A stretch of DNA of 64,000 bases from Alishewanella agri BL06 (GTDB lineage Bacteria > Pseudomonadota > Gammaproteobacteria > Enterobacterales > Alteromonadaceae): the NCBI RefSeq assembly GCF_000272005.1, contig NZ_AKKU01000015.1:342433-406432 (forward strand). The letters are read 5' to 3'. Shown one piece after another: positions 1 through 7,675 of this stretch. Numbering within the stretch: position 1 is the stretch's first letter; each line of letters begins with the position of its first letter. The translations under genes and the position numbers were made by a program. The notes under the pieces are model-generated. The model was not told where the DNA came from and did not search any database. It saw nothing but the letters and a program-made list of their open reading frames with translations.

Positions 1-378
1 GTGTCTACCCTGATGCTAAAACCACTGATGAGCGAGGGTTTGGATGCCATTGCCGGTTCAGCAGTCAGGATGAGCACCGGTTTTGTATTGCACTTACTGG
101 TACTGTTACTGGGCCTGAAAGTGGCACGCAGTTATTTACCGCTGACCTGGCGCGTATTCTGGCTGGTGGCCGTTAATGCCAGCTTGTCGATGGTACTGGG
201 TATGACGCTGATTTTGCAGGCGTTGAAAACTGGCGATGCCGGCCTGGTGGCGCTGTTTTCATCGGTCAGTCCGGTATTAATTTTACCGATGCTCTGGCTG
301 GTATACCGGCGCCGGCCCGCCTGGGGCGCCTGGTTAGGCGCACTCCTTACCGTAGCCGGCACCGCTTTACTGCTCTAA
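1..378 (+). CDS. EamA/DMT-type permease, C-terminal part (cut by window start)
   Basis: Inner-membrane permease of the drug/metabolite transporter type, of which only the last ~125 residues are in the window. Four hydrophobic stretches are visible, and the end (MLWLVYRRRPAWGAWLGALL.. then a short hydrophobic tail) is typical of the second EamA repeat. A GTG lies at base 1 in frame, but a complete member is about 280-300 residues, so the true start is almost certainly upstream. The substrate cannot be inferred. The gene converges on the PhoX gene; the stop codons overlap by a few bases, so there is no room for a separate terminator. Confidence 0.7.
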   Translation: MSTLMLKPLMSEGLDAIAGSAVRMSTGFVLHLLVLLLGLKVARSYLPLTWRVFWLVAVNASLSMVLGMTLILQALKTGDAGLVALFSSVSPVLILPMLWLVYRRRPAWGAWLGALLTVAGTALLL

Positions 379-2363
379 CTGCCGATCACACCACCATCTT
401 CTTTGGTAATGACCACGGTCGCCGAACGCGGCCGGCTATTGCCACCATCGGGCCAGTGACTGGTAAAGGCGGTTGGTGTCGAACGATCACCAGGGTGCTG
501 AATATTCACAAACATGGTTTTACCATCTGGTGTAGTGACAACGCCGGTAACCTCACACTCAACCGGTCCCACCAAAAAGCGCTTAAGTTCCCGTCCTGCT
601 GTATCGGCAGCCAGCATCTGGTTGTTACCAAAAGGCCCCTCACTTTGCAGACTGCCACTCATATCAGTTTGGATCCAGAGTAAACCCTGAGGGTCAAACC
701 AGAGCCCGTCCGGGCACGCCAGAGCATTATCTGCCGTCAGCTGTAACGCCGTGCCGGGTGTCGCGGTTCCGGTTGGACCGGCGAGTAAAAAAATATCCCA
801 CTCAAATTTTTGTGCCTGTGGCTGTTCACGCCAGCGGATAATATGTCCAAACACGTTTTCCGGCCGCGGATTGGCGGCATCCGTTTCTGCTGCTTGCCGC
901 CGGCTGTTGTTGGTCAGGGTAAAATACACTTCGCCGCTTTGTGGATGCACGGCGCCCCACTCCGGACGGTCCATCTTAGTGGCCCCGGCAATATCGGCAG
1001 CTAAGCGGGTATTCAGCAATACATCGGCCTGTGAATCGAAGCGAACAGCGGCAGCAGCAACTTTGGCGCGGAAAACCGGATCCGTTAAATCCAGTGCTAA
1101 CCATTCGCCACTGCCATCCTCGTTAAAACGGGCCGCGTATAGGGTGCCGTTATCCAGCAAGGCGCCACTGGCAGTTGCCGGATCATAGGGCGCTGCCGAG
1201 ACAAATTTATAAATATATTCAAAACGCGAATCATCACCGGAATACGCCACCAATGGCTGACCCGGCACCGCTTTGGCGAAGATTAGCCCTTCGTGCGCGA
1301 AACGACCAAGCGCCGTGCGCTTTACCGGTACTGACTGCGGATTAAAAGGATCGATTTCGACAATCCAGCCAAAAGTATTCGGTTCATGCCGGTAATCCTG
1401 TGTGGCGGAAGCAGCGGTTTGACTGGCATTAAAGCGCAAGCTTTGCTCAGAAGCCGGCTGCGCGGTTTCCCAATGGTAGCCGCTTTGTTGACGCGGCACA
1501 CTATAGCGAGCCTGCTCTCGCGGCAGCTCTGCATCATGATTTACAAAATAACCGGCCCAATTTTCTTCACATGTCAGGTAAGTGCCCCAGGGAGTCACAC
1601 CGTGCGAGCAGTTATTCAGGGTACCGCGACAGGCGGTACCGTCCGGGCTATAACGACTGCGAACTTTCGCATGTCCACGCACCGGCCCAGCCAGTTGTGC
1701 CGGAGTTTGTACTGTAATACGCCGGTTATAACGGCTGCCTGCGACTTGCATCCATTGCCCATCCGCCTGACGGATAATATGCACAACTGACACGCCATGT
1801 GCGGCCTGCTCTTTGGCCACCTGTTCAGCGGTCCTGGGAAACACCGGGCCAGCCGGATGCAACAGGTCCGGTTCAACATATTCATGGTTCATTACCAATA
1901 AACCTTCGCTGGAGCTATTGCCACCCTGCGGCAGGTCAATCGGGAAAAAATGCATGCCGTCATGGTGCATCCCCATCTGCTGTGCCTGTTCTGCCGCAGT
2001 ATTGCTGGCGTCGGCTTTAAAAGCCGGGTAGTCGCCACAAATCGGTGTGCCCCAGGCTAAAAAAGGTTGCACCCGGTAGCCCGCAGGTACAGTGACCTGA
2101 TCCAGCCGGTTACCGGCCACAGCCAGAAAACCGGGGCGAATGGCACCGGCGGCGGCTGGCGTCAGATCACTGGTTAAGCGACAACCCGACAGCTGGCTAC
2201 CCAATACCCCGGAAATCGCCAGCGCCAGCGAGCCTTTTAAGAAGGTACGGCGCTGCAGACGTTGCTGTAATATTGCGGCAAAACACGGATTAGCAGAAAA
2301 ATTGGCGACAGGCTCATCACCGCTATTATCAATTTGTGGCTGGCGCGGCTGTTGGGCAGACAT
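375..2363 (-). CDS. phoX: PhoX-family alkaline phosphatase (DUF839), Tat-exported
   Basis: Predicted periplasmic or membrane-anchored phosphomonoesterase of the PhoX family, which frees phosphate from organic esters and uses Ca/Fe cofactors. The 662-residue length fits the family. The N terminus has a twin-arginine motif (RRTFLKG, residues 38-44), a hydrophobic stretch and then LSGC with Cys61, so it may be a Tat-exported lipoprotein. Family blocks are visible: NHEYVEPD, NNCSHGVTPWGTYLTCEENW, RFAHEGL, KMDRPEWGAVHP and DGLWFDPQGLLWIQTD. It is monocistronic, and a Pho-box-like sequence lies about 45 bp before the start. I am sure of the family; phosphatase activity is inferred, because related DUF839 proteins are often annotated only generically. 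Confidence 0.88.
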   Translation of the reverse strand: MSAQQPRQPQIDNSGDEPVANFSANPCFAAILQQRLQRRTFLKGSLALAISGVLGSQLSGCRLTSDLTPAAAGAIRPGFLAVAGNRLDQVTVPAGYRVQPFLAWGTPICGDYPAFKADASNTAAEQAQQMGMHHDGMHFFPIDLPQGGNSSSEGLLVMNHEYVEPDLLHPAGPVFPRTAEQVAKEQAAHGVSVVHIIRQADGQWMQVAGSRYNRRITVQTPAQLAGPVRGHAKVRSRYSPDGTACRGTLNNCSHGVTPWGTYLTCEENWAGYFVNHDAELPREQARYSVPRQQSGYHWETAQPASEQSLRFNASQTAASATQDYRHEPNTFGWIVEIDPFNPQSVPVKRTALGRFAHEGLIFAKAVPGQPLVAYSGDDSRFEYIYKFVSAAPYDPATASGALLDNGTLYAARFNEDGSGEWLALDLTDPVFRAKVAAAAVRFDSQADVLLNTRLAADIAGATKMDRPEWGAVHPQSGEVYFTLTNNSRRQAAETDAANPRPENVFGHIIRWREQPQAQKFEWDIFLLAGPTGTATPGTALQLTADNALACPDGLWFDPQGLLWIQTDMSGSLQSEGPFGNNQMLAADTAGRELKRFLVGPVECEVTGVVTTPDGKTMFVNIQHPGDRSTPTAFTSHWPDGGNSRPRSATVVITKEDGGVIGS

Positions 2364-2407
2364 CAGATAACTCCATAAACTAAATAGCCTGACAGTATCG
2401 GTTTTGC

Positions 2408-2425
2408 ATGGCAGTTATATGACAA
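2408..2425 (-). promoter_or_regulatory. Candidate Pho box upstream of phoX
   Basis: Read on the minus strand, this 18-mer is TTGTCATATAACTGCCAT. It agrees with the Pho-box layout of two CTGTCAT-like half-sites separated by an AT-rich 4-mer: TTGTCAT, ATAA, CTGCCAT. It lies 45 bp before the phoX start, and a -10-like GATACT follows a few bases downstream. Control by PhoB is inferred from this match plus the gene's function. Confidence 0.5.
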
Positions 2426-2491
2426 CCACCAACAATCTAGCCGCTATCTGCAGCCTCTGCTATAGTGGCTGTCAAAACAACGGAGCAGATT

Positions 2492-2962
2492 ATGCAATGG
2501 CAAGTGCTGACTTTTGCTGAATTAGATACCCATACCCTGTATTCATTATTACAGTTACGGGTCGATGTATTTGTGGTCGAGCAAAACTGCCCTTATCCGG
2601 AGCTGGATGATAAAGACCTGGATCCGCAAACCCGCCATGTACTACTGAAAAAAGGCGATAAAGTGATCGCCTATGCACGGGTGCTGGCTCCCGGCGTCAG
2701 CTTTGCCGGTTTTCCGGGGATCGGACGGGTTTGTGTGTCGCAAACTGCCCGCCGCCTTGGCCTGGGTAAGGTTCTGGTGGAACGGACGCTGGCTGAGACC
2801 AGCCAATTATGGCCAGCCACTGATATTCATATTTCCGCGCAGTGTTATCTGCAACGTTTTTACGAAGAATTAGGCTTTAAAGCAGCGAGTGAACCCTACC
2901 TGGAAGACGATATTCCGCATTTACAGATGATTAAGTACTTTCAGCAGACTGCAACAGCATAA
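2492..2962 (+). CDS. GNAT family N-acetyltransferase, ElaA-like
   Basis: A 156-residue acetyltransferase of the ElaA branch of the GNAT superfamily; the acceptor substrate is unknown. Family features: the N-terminal block LRVDVFVVEQNCPYPELDDKD, the acetyl-CoA-binding segment GRVCVSQTARRLGLGKVLVE, and AQCYLQRFYEELGF near the C terminus, which is characteristic of ElaA. I chose the ATG at 2492 because a GGAG ribosome-binding site precedes it at the right distance; a GTG 27 bases upstream is open in frame but has no such site. It stands alone between phoX (divergent) and the DUF4198 gene (convergent). Confidence 0.85.
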   Translation: MQWQVLTFAELDTHTLYSLLQLRVDVFVVEQNCPYPELDDKDLDPQTRHVLLKKGDKVIAYARVLAPGVSFAGFPGIGRVCVSQTARRLGLGKVLVERTLAETSQLWPATDIHISAQCYLQRFYEELGFKAASEPYLEDDIPHLQMIKYFQQTATA

Positions 2963-2970
2963 AGTGCGAC

Positions 2971-2996
2971 GACGGCAGCCTGCTCAGGCAGCCGTC
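2971..2996. terminator. Stem-loop between convergent genes
   Basis: GACGGCAGCCTG pairs with CAGGCAGCCGTC (11 of 12) around a 2-base loop, nine bases after the acetyltransferase stop. There is no clear T-run on either strand, so it could be a weak terminator or only an mRNA 3'-end hairpin. Confidence 0.4.
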
Positions 2997-3044
2997 TACT
3001 CAATCGCCTTTAAAGATAAGTCTCCTGTAAAGGTAAGCTCCCAG

Positions 3045-3842
3045 TTAAGGTAAGCCGACTTCAAAAGTCAGGGTCAGTGTCGCCCGGATCTGATCTGCCA
3101 ATTCAGTTTTTTCTGCTGACTGATAACTGGCCTCGATCAGGTAACGACCAGCCTGCGCCGGGGTAAAGGCCAGTTTACCTGCCGCATCGGCTTCCAGCGT
3201 CTGCCGCCCGGCCGCATTACGGTATAACTCATCCTGCCGGGAAAGCTCTACCTTTACCCCGGCCGCAGGTTTGCCGTCCATTAGCAGTTGCCATTCAATC
3301 TTATCCTCTGCCACATAATCCGCCGGGTGGGTAATAAAGTTCAGCTCAAAGCCATCCCCTTTCGGGTCCAGCGCCGTGCGGTTCGGTGCCTTTACCGTCA
3401 CCACCGCCAGTGCCTTACTCTGGCTCCGGCTGGTCGCCACCTTAGACGCGCCTGCCGGTAACGCTTTAGCTGCCGCCAGCTTATCCGCTACAATACGTTT
3501 ACGCTCGCCGTTCACCTCAAACATAGTGAAGTAGCGCACCGGGCCGCCATTTTCAATCAGGTAAGTGCCTTCCTGCACCAGCTGATGATCGGCCTGGGAT
3601 TTGCGTTTGCCCTGGTAACTCTGGCTAAACTTATGCCGGCTGCCATCAGGAAACACCAGGCTCAGATTGTCCGGCGACACGCCCTTATCGGCGACAAAAG
3701 TCATATTGGCGGCAGACAGATCCACCGAAATCCAGGTATCTTCGCCGGATAACACAAAATGACTGGGCATCACCCATAGAGTATGGGCCAGACTGGCCTG
3801 GCTAAAAAGTGCCAACATGGCAGCAGTAAGTAATTTCTTCAT
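3045..3842 (-). CDS. DUF4198 domain-containing periplasmic protein
   Basis: Predicted periplasmic protein of the DUF4198 family, often found beside TonB receptors and metal uptake genes. It has a clear Sec signal peptide (MKKLLTAAMLALFSQASLAH) followed by HTLWVMPSHFVLSGEDTWIS, the usual family opening. The C-terminal ~90 residues (about 170-262) form a separate beta-rich module resembling a GLP or carboxypeptidase-regulatory-like domain (AAGVKVELSR.., AGKLAFTPAQAGRYLIEAS). I placed the start at 3842, where AAGGAG sits seven bases upstream; the frame is open a little further without one. It is last in the operon after the TonB receptor, PepSY and DUF2271 genes, so a role in Fur-controlled iron or metal acquisition is likely but inferred. 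Confidence 0.82.
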   Translation of the reverse strand: MKKLLTAAMLALFSQASLAHTLWVMPSHFVLSGEDTWISVDLSAANMTFVADKGVSPDNLSLVFPDGSRHKFSQSYQGKRKSQADHQLVQEGTYLIENGGPVRYFTMFEVNGERKRIVADKLAAAKALPAGASKVATSRSQSKALAVVTVKAPNRTALDPKGDGFELNFITHPADYVAEDKIEWQLLMDGKPAAGVKVELSRQDELYRNAAGRQTLEADAAGKLAFTPAQAGRYLIEASYQSAEKTELADQIRATLTLTFEVGLP

Positions 3843-3869
3843 CGCTATCTCCTTCTTCTGTTTAGTCAC

Positions 3870-4361
3870 TTATTTAAGCGTCAGCGTCAGCGGTCCCAGC
3901 TCTTCAGCCGCCGCCGCATTGTGTTGTTGTGGTTGACCCTTTAACTGAAAATCAATTTTCTGCAGGCTACGCCCGCCCTGCTCCCGCGAGGCTTCGACAT
4001 AGAGCGTATAAGCGCCAGGGGCCAGTGCCTGCCCCTGATCATTGGTGCCATCCCAGCTTAAACGGTACTGACCGGGGGTGCGGGTGGCACCGGTCATCGC
4101 ATCAACCAGAGCGGTATCACTACGGCCAATTTTGCGCCAGAAGCGGCGGATATCTTTTAGCCAGTCAGGCTCCTTGCGCCACAGGGCAATCAGTTTTACC
4201 GGTTGCTGCTGCGCGTCTTCCACCCAGACAGCGACATAAGGCCGGTAGTACTGTGCCGAAGTAACCTCAGGGATCGTCAGCACAATGTCGGCCTGTGCCG
4301 CCGACAGCGACTGGCTTCCCAGGCCGAGCAGCAGAGCCAGCGTAAATAGCGGTTTTCTCAC
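3870..4361 (-). CDS. DUF2271 domain-containing periplasmic protein
   Basis: A 163-residue exported protein of the DUF2271 family. A signal peptide (MRKPLFTLALLLGLGSQSLSA) precedes a single domain with the conserved segments YRPYVAVWVED, LWRKEPDWLKDIRRFWRKIGR and DGTNDQGQALAPGAYTLYVEASRE. DUF2271 proteins are typically encoded with PepSY membrane proteins and TonB-dependent receptors, as here. They are thought to help iron handling in the periplasm, but no reaction is established. The gene lies 26 bp after the PepSY gene and 27 bp before the DUF4198 gene, so the cluster is probably one transcript. Confidence 0.85.
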   Translation of the reverse strand: MRKPLFTLALLLGLGSQSLSAAQADIVLTIPEVTSAQYYRPYVAVWVEDAQQQPVKLIALWRKEPDWLKDIRRFWRKIGRSDTALVDAMTGATRTPGQYRLSWDGTNDQGQALAPGAYTLYVEASREQGGRSLQKIDFQLKGQPQQHNAAAAEELGPLTLTLK

Positions 4362-4387
4362 AGTGTTCTCCTTGTTAATGATCGGCG

Positions 4388-4999
4388 TTAGTGAAAGGCC
4401 AGCAGATACGCCAACACAGCCATCACGCCGCCAAGCACAGCCAGAGCGTTACCCAGCTGTTTTTTCGATGGCATTTTCAGCAACAGATAAAAACCAGTCA
4501 GCGCAAACAACAGGCAGGCAATGGCGGTTATATCAATCAGAGCTTGCCACAGGGCACCGCTATCCCGGCCTTTGTGCAGGTCATTTGCCAACGCCAGATA
4601 GCCGTTAAACTGTTGCTCCAGCTCGATTTCTGCAGCAGCAAAATCCACCAGAGCGACGGCAAAGCCCGCGGGTCGTTTAAAGCTCAGCTCCAGGGTTTGT
4701 TCATCACTATCAAACCGGGCTTGCCAGCTAATGCCAGCCACGCCTTGAGTACTTTTCAGCCAGTCAACCAGCGTTGTTGCATACTCCTGCTGCTGCGTGG
4801 CCAGCGGCCAGTGCTGCAAAGGTTCAGGCAGGGGCAACTGCTGCAACTGCTGTTGCGCTCCCCATTTGCTTTGCCAGTCCGGATGATTCAGGGTGATGCC
4901 GGTAACAGAGAAAAACAGCAGTAACAACAATACCCACATCGCACTGTAGGTGTGCAGTGTCCGCATTAAGCGGCCTAAGGCCGCTGCCCGCTTTTTCAT
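4388..4999 (-). CDS. PepSY-associated TM helix protein
   Basis: Inner-membrane protein of the PepSY-associated family (203 residues). After a short basic N terminus comes a membrane segment at about residues 20-40 (MWVLLLLLFFSVTGITLNHP, with the typical TGITLNHPDW end), a periplasmic domain of about 110 residues, and two C-terminal hydrophobic helices (about 150-172 and 183-201). Relatives next to TonB receptors are proposed to reduce or process iron chelates in the periplasm; that role is inferred for this copy. It starts nine bases after the TonB receptor stop, which implies co-transcription from the Fur-controlled promoter upstream of the receptor. Confidence 0.82.
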   Translation of the reverse strand: MKKRAAALGRLMRTLHTYSAMWVLLLLLFFSVTGITLNHPDWQSKWGAQQQLQQLPLPEPLQHWPLATQQQEYATTLVDWLKSTQGVAGISWQARFDSDEQTLELSFKRPAGFAVALVDFAAAEIELEQQFNGYLALANDLHKGRDSGALWQALIDITAIACLLFALTGFYLLLKMPSKKQLGNALAVLGGVMAVLAYLLAFH

Positions 5000-5008
5000 A
5001 CCCGCATC

Positions 5009-7339
5009 CTAGAAACGGTAACTGGCAGATAACCACAGGCTGCGGGCCTGCTGCGTGGTGTTATAGTCTGCGGTACAGTTATAAGTATCTTCCGTTACCG
5101 CCAATACACAGCTGCGGCTGGATAAGTCGTCATCTAACAGATTGTTAATGCGCGCGCTTAAACTAAGTTGTTCTGAGTAGCGGTAACGCAGCCCAAGATG
5201 CAACAGCTCATAGGATTGGTAATACTGTTCCACTGTTTCCGGCCCGCTTGGGCCACTGATTTCTGCTACACCGCGAAAACGCTTGCTGCGCACCTCAGCA
5301 ATCAGCTGCACACTCAGTGGCTCAGCTAATTGCCAGTTTAGGGTGGCGTTCAGCATATTTTTTGGGGTATTGACCAGTGGTAAACCGGCACTGACGCCAG
5401 TTTTTACTTCACTATCGGTGTAGGTGTAATTAGCGTTCAGGCTCAGGCTATCGGTAAACTGATATTTACCGGCCAGTTCTACGCCACGAGTGACCGATTT
5501 ATCGACATTGGCCGCTTGCGAGAATTGGTTATAACCCAGCGCCGCCCAACCCGGGCCAATATCAACGCAAGGGATACCGGACGTCACCAGTTCACAGTTT
5601 GGCAGGTTATCCTGAGTAATAATTTTGTCTTTAAAATCACTCAGGAATAGCGTGATATTACCGCTGAACTGCTCGCCTTGATAATAGCTGGCCAGCTCAT
5701 AGTTAACACTGGTCTCTGGTTGCAGATCCGGGGTTCCTACCATTGGGCTGACGCCCTGACCACCAAAGCCGGTAATGCCAGGAAATAGTTGATTTGGTTC
5801 CGGCGTTTTGTAACCGGTACTCACGCCACCTTTTAACGTCCAGGCACTTTCTGTCCGGAAATTAAAATATACCCGCGGGCTAAACTGACCATTAAAGATA
5901 TTATGGTCATCGTACCGACCACCGAACGTCAGCGTCAGCTTCGGGTGCAACTCCCAGCTATCTTCAGCAAATACCGCCAATTGTCGGTGCCGCTGTGTAG
6001 TGCCATCGCGAAAGCCATCGCCATACATGCCAAACACCCCATCTTCCATCTCCGAGTCCAGATACTGGAAACCGGTAACATAGTAGTGATTGCCAATCGA
6101 GGAATCCCATTTGCTGTCAACAATCAGATTCTCGATCGCCAGTTCGCGTAGCGGCCGCGGTAAAAAATCGGCCTGTAACTGTTCGCGTAATGCTGGCGTT
6201 AACTGCGGCCGGTTAGTATTTTGCGCCAGCCGCGCAGTATCCCAAATTTGTTGCAGCGCCAACCGCTCGTCCACTGTTAACGGCAAAGAACGACCTAAAT
6301 TTTCACTGCTGCTCCAGGTCAGGCTGCTGCTGAGGGTACCGGCATCGAAGCGGCCCTGATGTGCCAGCACAACTTGTTCCCGTTGAACGCGTTGGTAAGG
6401 GGTGTAACCGACTCGCGGCTGCACAATGCCGCCATTGCTGGCACGCCATAAACTTTCGACACTATCCAGGGTGCCGGTTTGGCCCTCGGTATTATCATAA
6501 CGTTGTCTCGCAACATCATATTCAAAGGTCAGGCGCTGTTTTTCGGTCAGCGCATAGTTCAGGCTGGTGCCGAGATTCCAGATTTTGGCAGCCACAATTT
6601 TCTTATCACCAAAACTGCCTTCATCAACCCAGTTACTGCCATCCGGCAAAGGCCGGCTCTCACTGTAGGTAGGGTCACTTTCGCCGCGATCATAAATACT
6701 GCCGCGCAGGGCATAAGTCAGTGCTGCCAGTCCCGTCGGGCCGGTCAGGTAAAAGTCGGCTTTATGATCGTTACCATACTGGCTGTCTTGCTGCAGATTG
6801 CTGCTTAGCGTGACACTGCCATGAGTTTGCTCTAAATCACGACGGGTAACGATATTTACTACCCCACCGATGGCATCTGCGCCATAGAGGGTCGACATCG
6901 GGCCGCGTACCACCTCAATCCGTTCAATTGCTTCCAGTGGTGGCATATACATAAACTGGCTGTTGCGGAAATTGTTCGGGCCAATATTGCCAATATCGCT
7001 CTGGCGGCGGCCATCAATCAGAATTAGCGTGTATTCCGCCGGTAAACCGCGCATCGTAATACTGATATTGCCGTGTTTATCCTGACCGGCGCCGACGTCA
7101 ATACCTTCAATATCGCGAAGTGCATCCGCCAGACTGGTATAAGGCCGGTTTTGCAGATCTTCGCGGCTCACTACACTAATACTTGCTGGCGCATCGACCA
7201 GCTTTTGCTCATAGCCTGAAGCGGTAACGACAATAACCTCTAAGTCATAATCCGCTTGAGAAGAGACTTCAGCCAGCGTAGGTAAAGATCCGCAGGCCAC
7301 AGCAATGGCGGCACTGAGTGTGGAGAAACGAGATAACAT
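5009..7339 (-). CDS. TonB-dependent outer-membrane receptor (CirA/FepA-like)
   Basis: Outer-membrane beta-barrel receptor of 776 residues that imports a metal chelate using TonB energy. A signal peptide (ends about SLPTLAEVSS) is followed by a TonB-box-like LEVIVVTASG. The plug domain follows, with PASISVVSREDLQNRPYTSLADALRDIEGIDV and VVRGPMSTLYGADAIGGVVNIVT, then a long barrel ending in an aromatic terminal strand (LWLSASYRF). The plug resembles the catecholate/colicin receptors FepA and CirA. Two Fur-box matches lie 80-140 bp upstream. It is the first gene of a four-gene unit with PepSY, DUF2271 and DUF4198. The ligand is unknown; a siderophore or haem-like iron chelate is likely. Confidence 0.9.
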   Translation of the reverse strand: MLSRFSTLSAAIAVACGSLPTLAEVSSQADYDLEVIVVTASGYEQKLVDAPASISVVSREDLQNRPYTSLADALRDIEGIDVGAGQDKHGNISITMRGLPAEYTLILIDGRRQSDIGNIGPNNFRNSQFMYMPPLEAIERIEVVRGPMSTLYGADAIGGVVNIVTRRDLEQTHGSVTLSSNLQQDSQYGNDHKADFYLTGPTGLAALTYALRGSIYDRGESDPTYSESRPLPDGSNWVDEGSFGDKKIVAAKIWNLGTSLNYALTEKQRLTFEYDVARQRYDNTEGQTGTLDSVESLWRASNGGIVQPRVGYTPYQRVQREQVVLAHQGRFDAGTLSSSLTWSSSENLGRSLPLTVDERLALQQIWDTARLAQNTNRPQLTPALREQLQADFLPRPLRELAIENLIVDSKWDSSIGNHYYVTGFQYLDSEMEDGVFGMYGDGFRDGTTQRHRQLAVFAEDSWELHPKLTLTFGGRYDDHNIFNGQFSPRVYFNFRTESAWTLKGGVSTGYKTPEPNQLFPGITGFGGQGVSPMVGTPDLQPETSVNYELASYYQGEQFSGNITLFLSDFKDKIITQDNLPNCELVTSGIPCVDIGPGWAALGYNQFSQAANVDKSVTRGVELAGKYQFTDSLSLNANYTYTDSEVKTGVSAGLPLVNTPKNMLNATLNWQLAEPLSVQLIAEVRSKRFRGVAEISGPSGPETVEQYYQSYELLHLGLRYRYSEQLSLSARINNLLDDDLSSRSCVLAVTEDTYNCTADYNTTQQARSLWLSASYRF

Positions 7340-7421
7340 GATGCATTCCTTGTTTGAGCCTGAAGGCGCAGTAATAAACCAAATACTGAATTGAACTTTT
7401 CTGTGGCCGGCCAGACACGAA

Positions 7422-7440
7422 GCAAATAATAACCATTATC
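7422..7440. promoter_or_regulatory. Fur box 1 upstream of TonB receptor
   Basis: GCAAATAATAACCATTATC matches the classical 19-bp Fur consensus (GATAATGATAATCATTATC) at 15 of 19 positions. It lies about 85 bp before the TonB-receptor start and close to a second, better box. Confidence 0.7.
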
Positions 7441-7456
7441 ATTTAAACCATCAATA

Positions 7457-7475
7457 GCAAATGATAATCATTATC
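7457..7475. promoter_or_regulatory. Fur box 2 upstream of TonB receptor
   Basis: GCAAATGATAATCATTATC matches the classical 19-bp Fur consensus at 17 of 19 positions. Together with the box at 7422-7440 it strongly suggests iron-repressed expression of the four-gene minus-strand unit that follows. Confidence 0.85.
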
Positions 7476-7627
7476 AAATAAATTTCTGATTTAGGGAAAT
7501 TGGTCTGTAACAAGGAAAGATCGGGACCCTAGTCGCATTGTCATCGCTGCTCAGCAGCTTGGAGGTTGCTAGGTAAAGTCGCTATTAATGCCGATTAACG
7601 TGCCCCAGACTCACTATCCGGAGCTTG

Positions 7628-7656
7628 AAAAAAAAGCCTGTGACAGTTCACAGGCT
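7628..7656 (-). terminator. Rho-independent terminator of the FecA-like receptor gene
   Basis: AGCCTGTGA and TCACAGGCT form a perfect 9-bp stem around CAGT. On the minus strand the stem is followed by a run of eight T. It lies 20 bp beyond the receptor stop codon. Confidence 0.88.
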
Positions 7657-7675
7657 CTTATTCTACTGGAGGTTA

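Noticed and set aside
751..1188. Long frame on the plus strand inside phoX
   Set aside because: It is antisense to clear PhoX domains and has no protein-like pattern.
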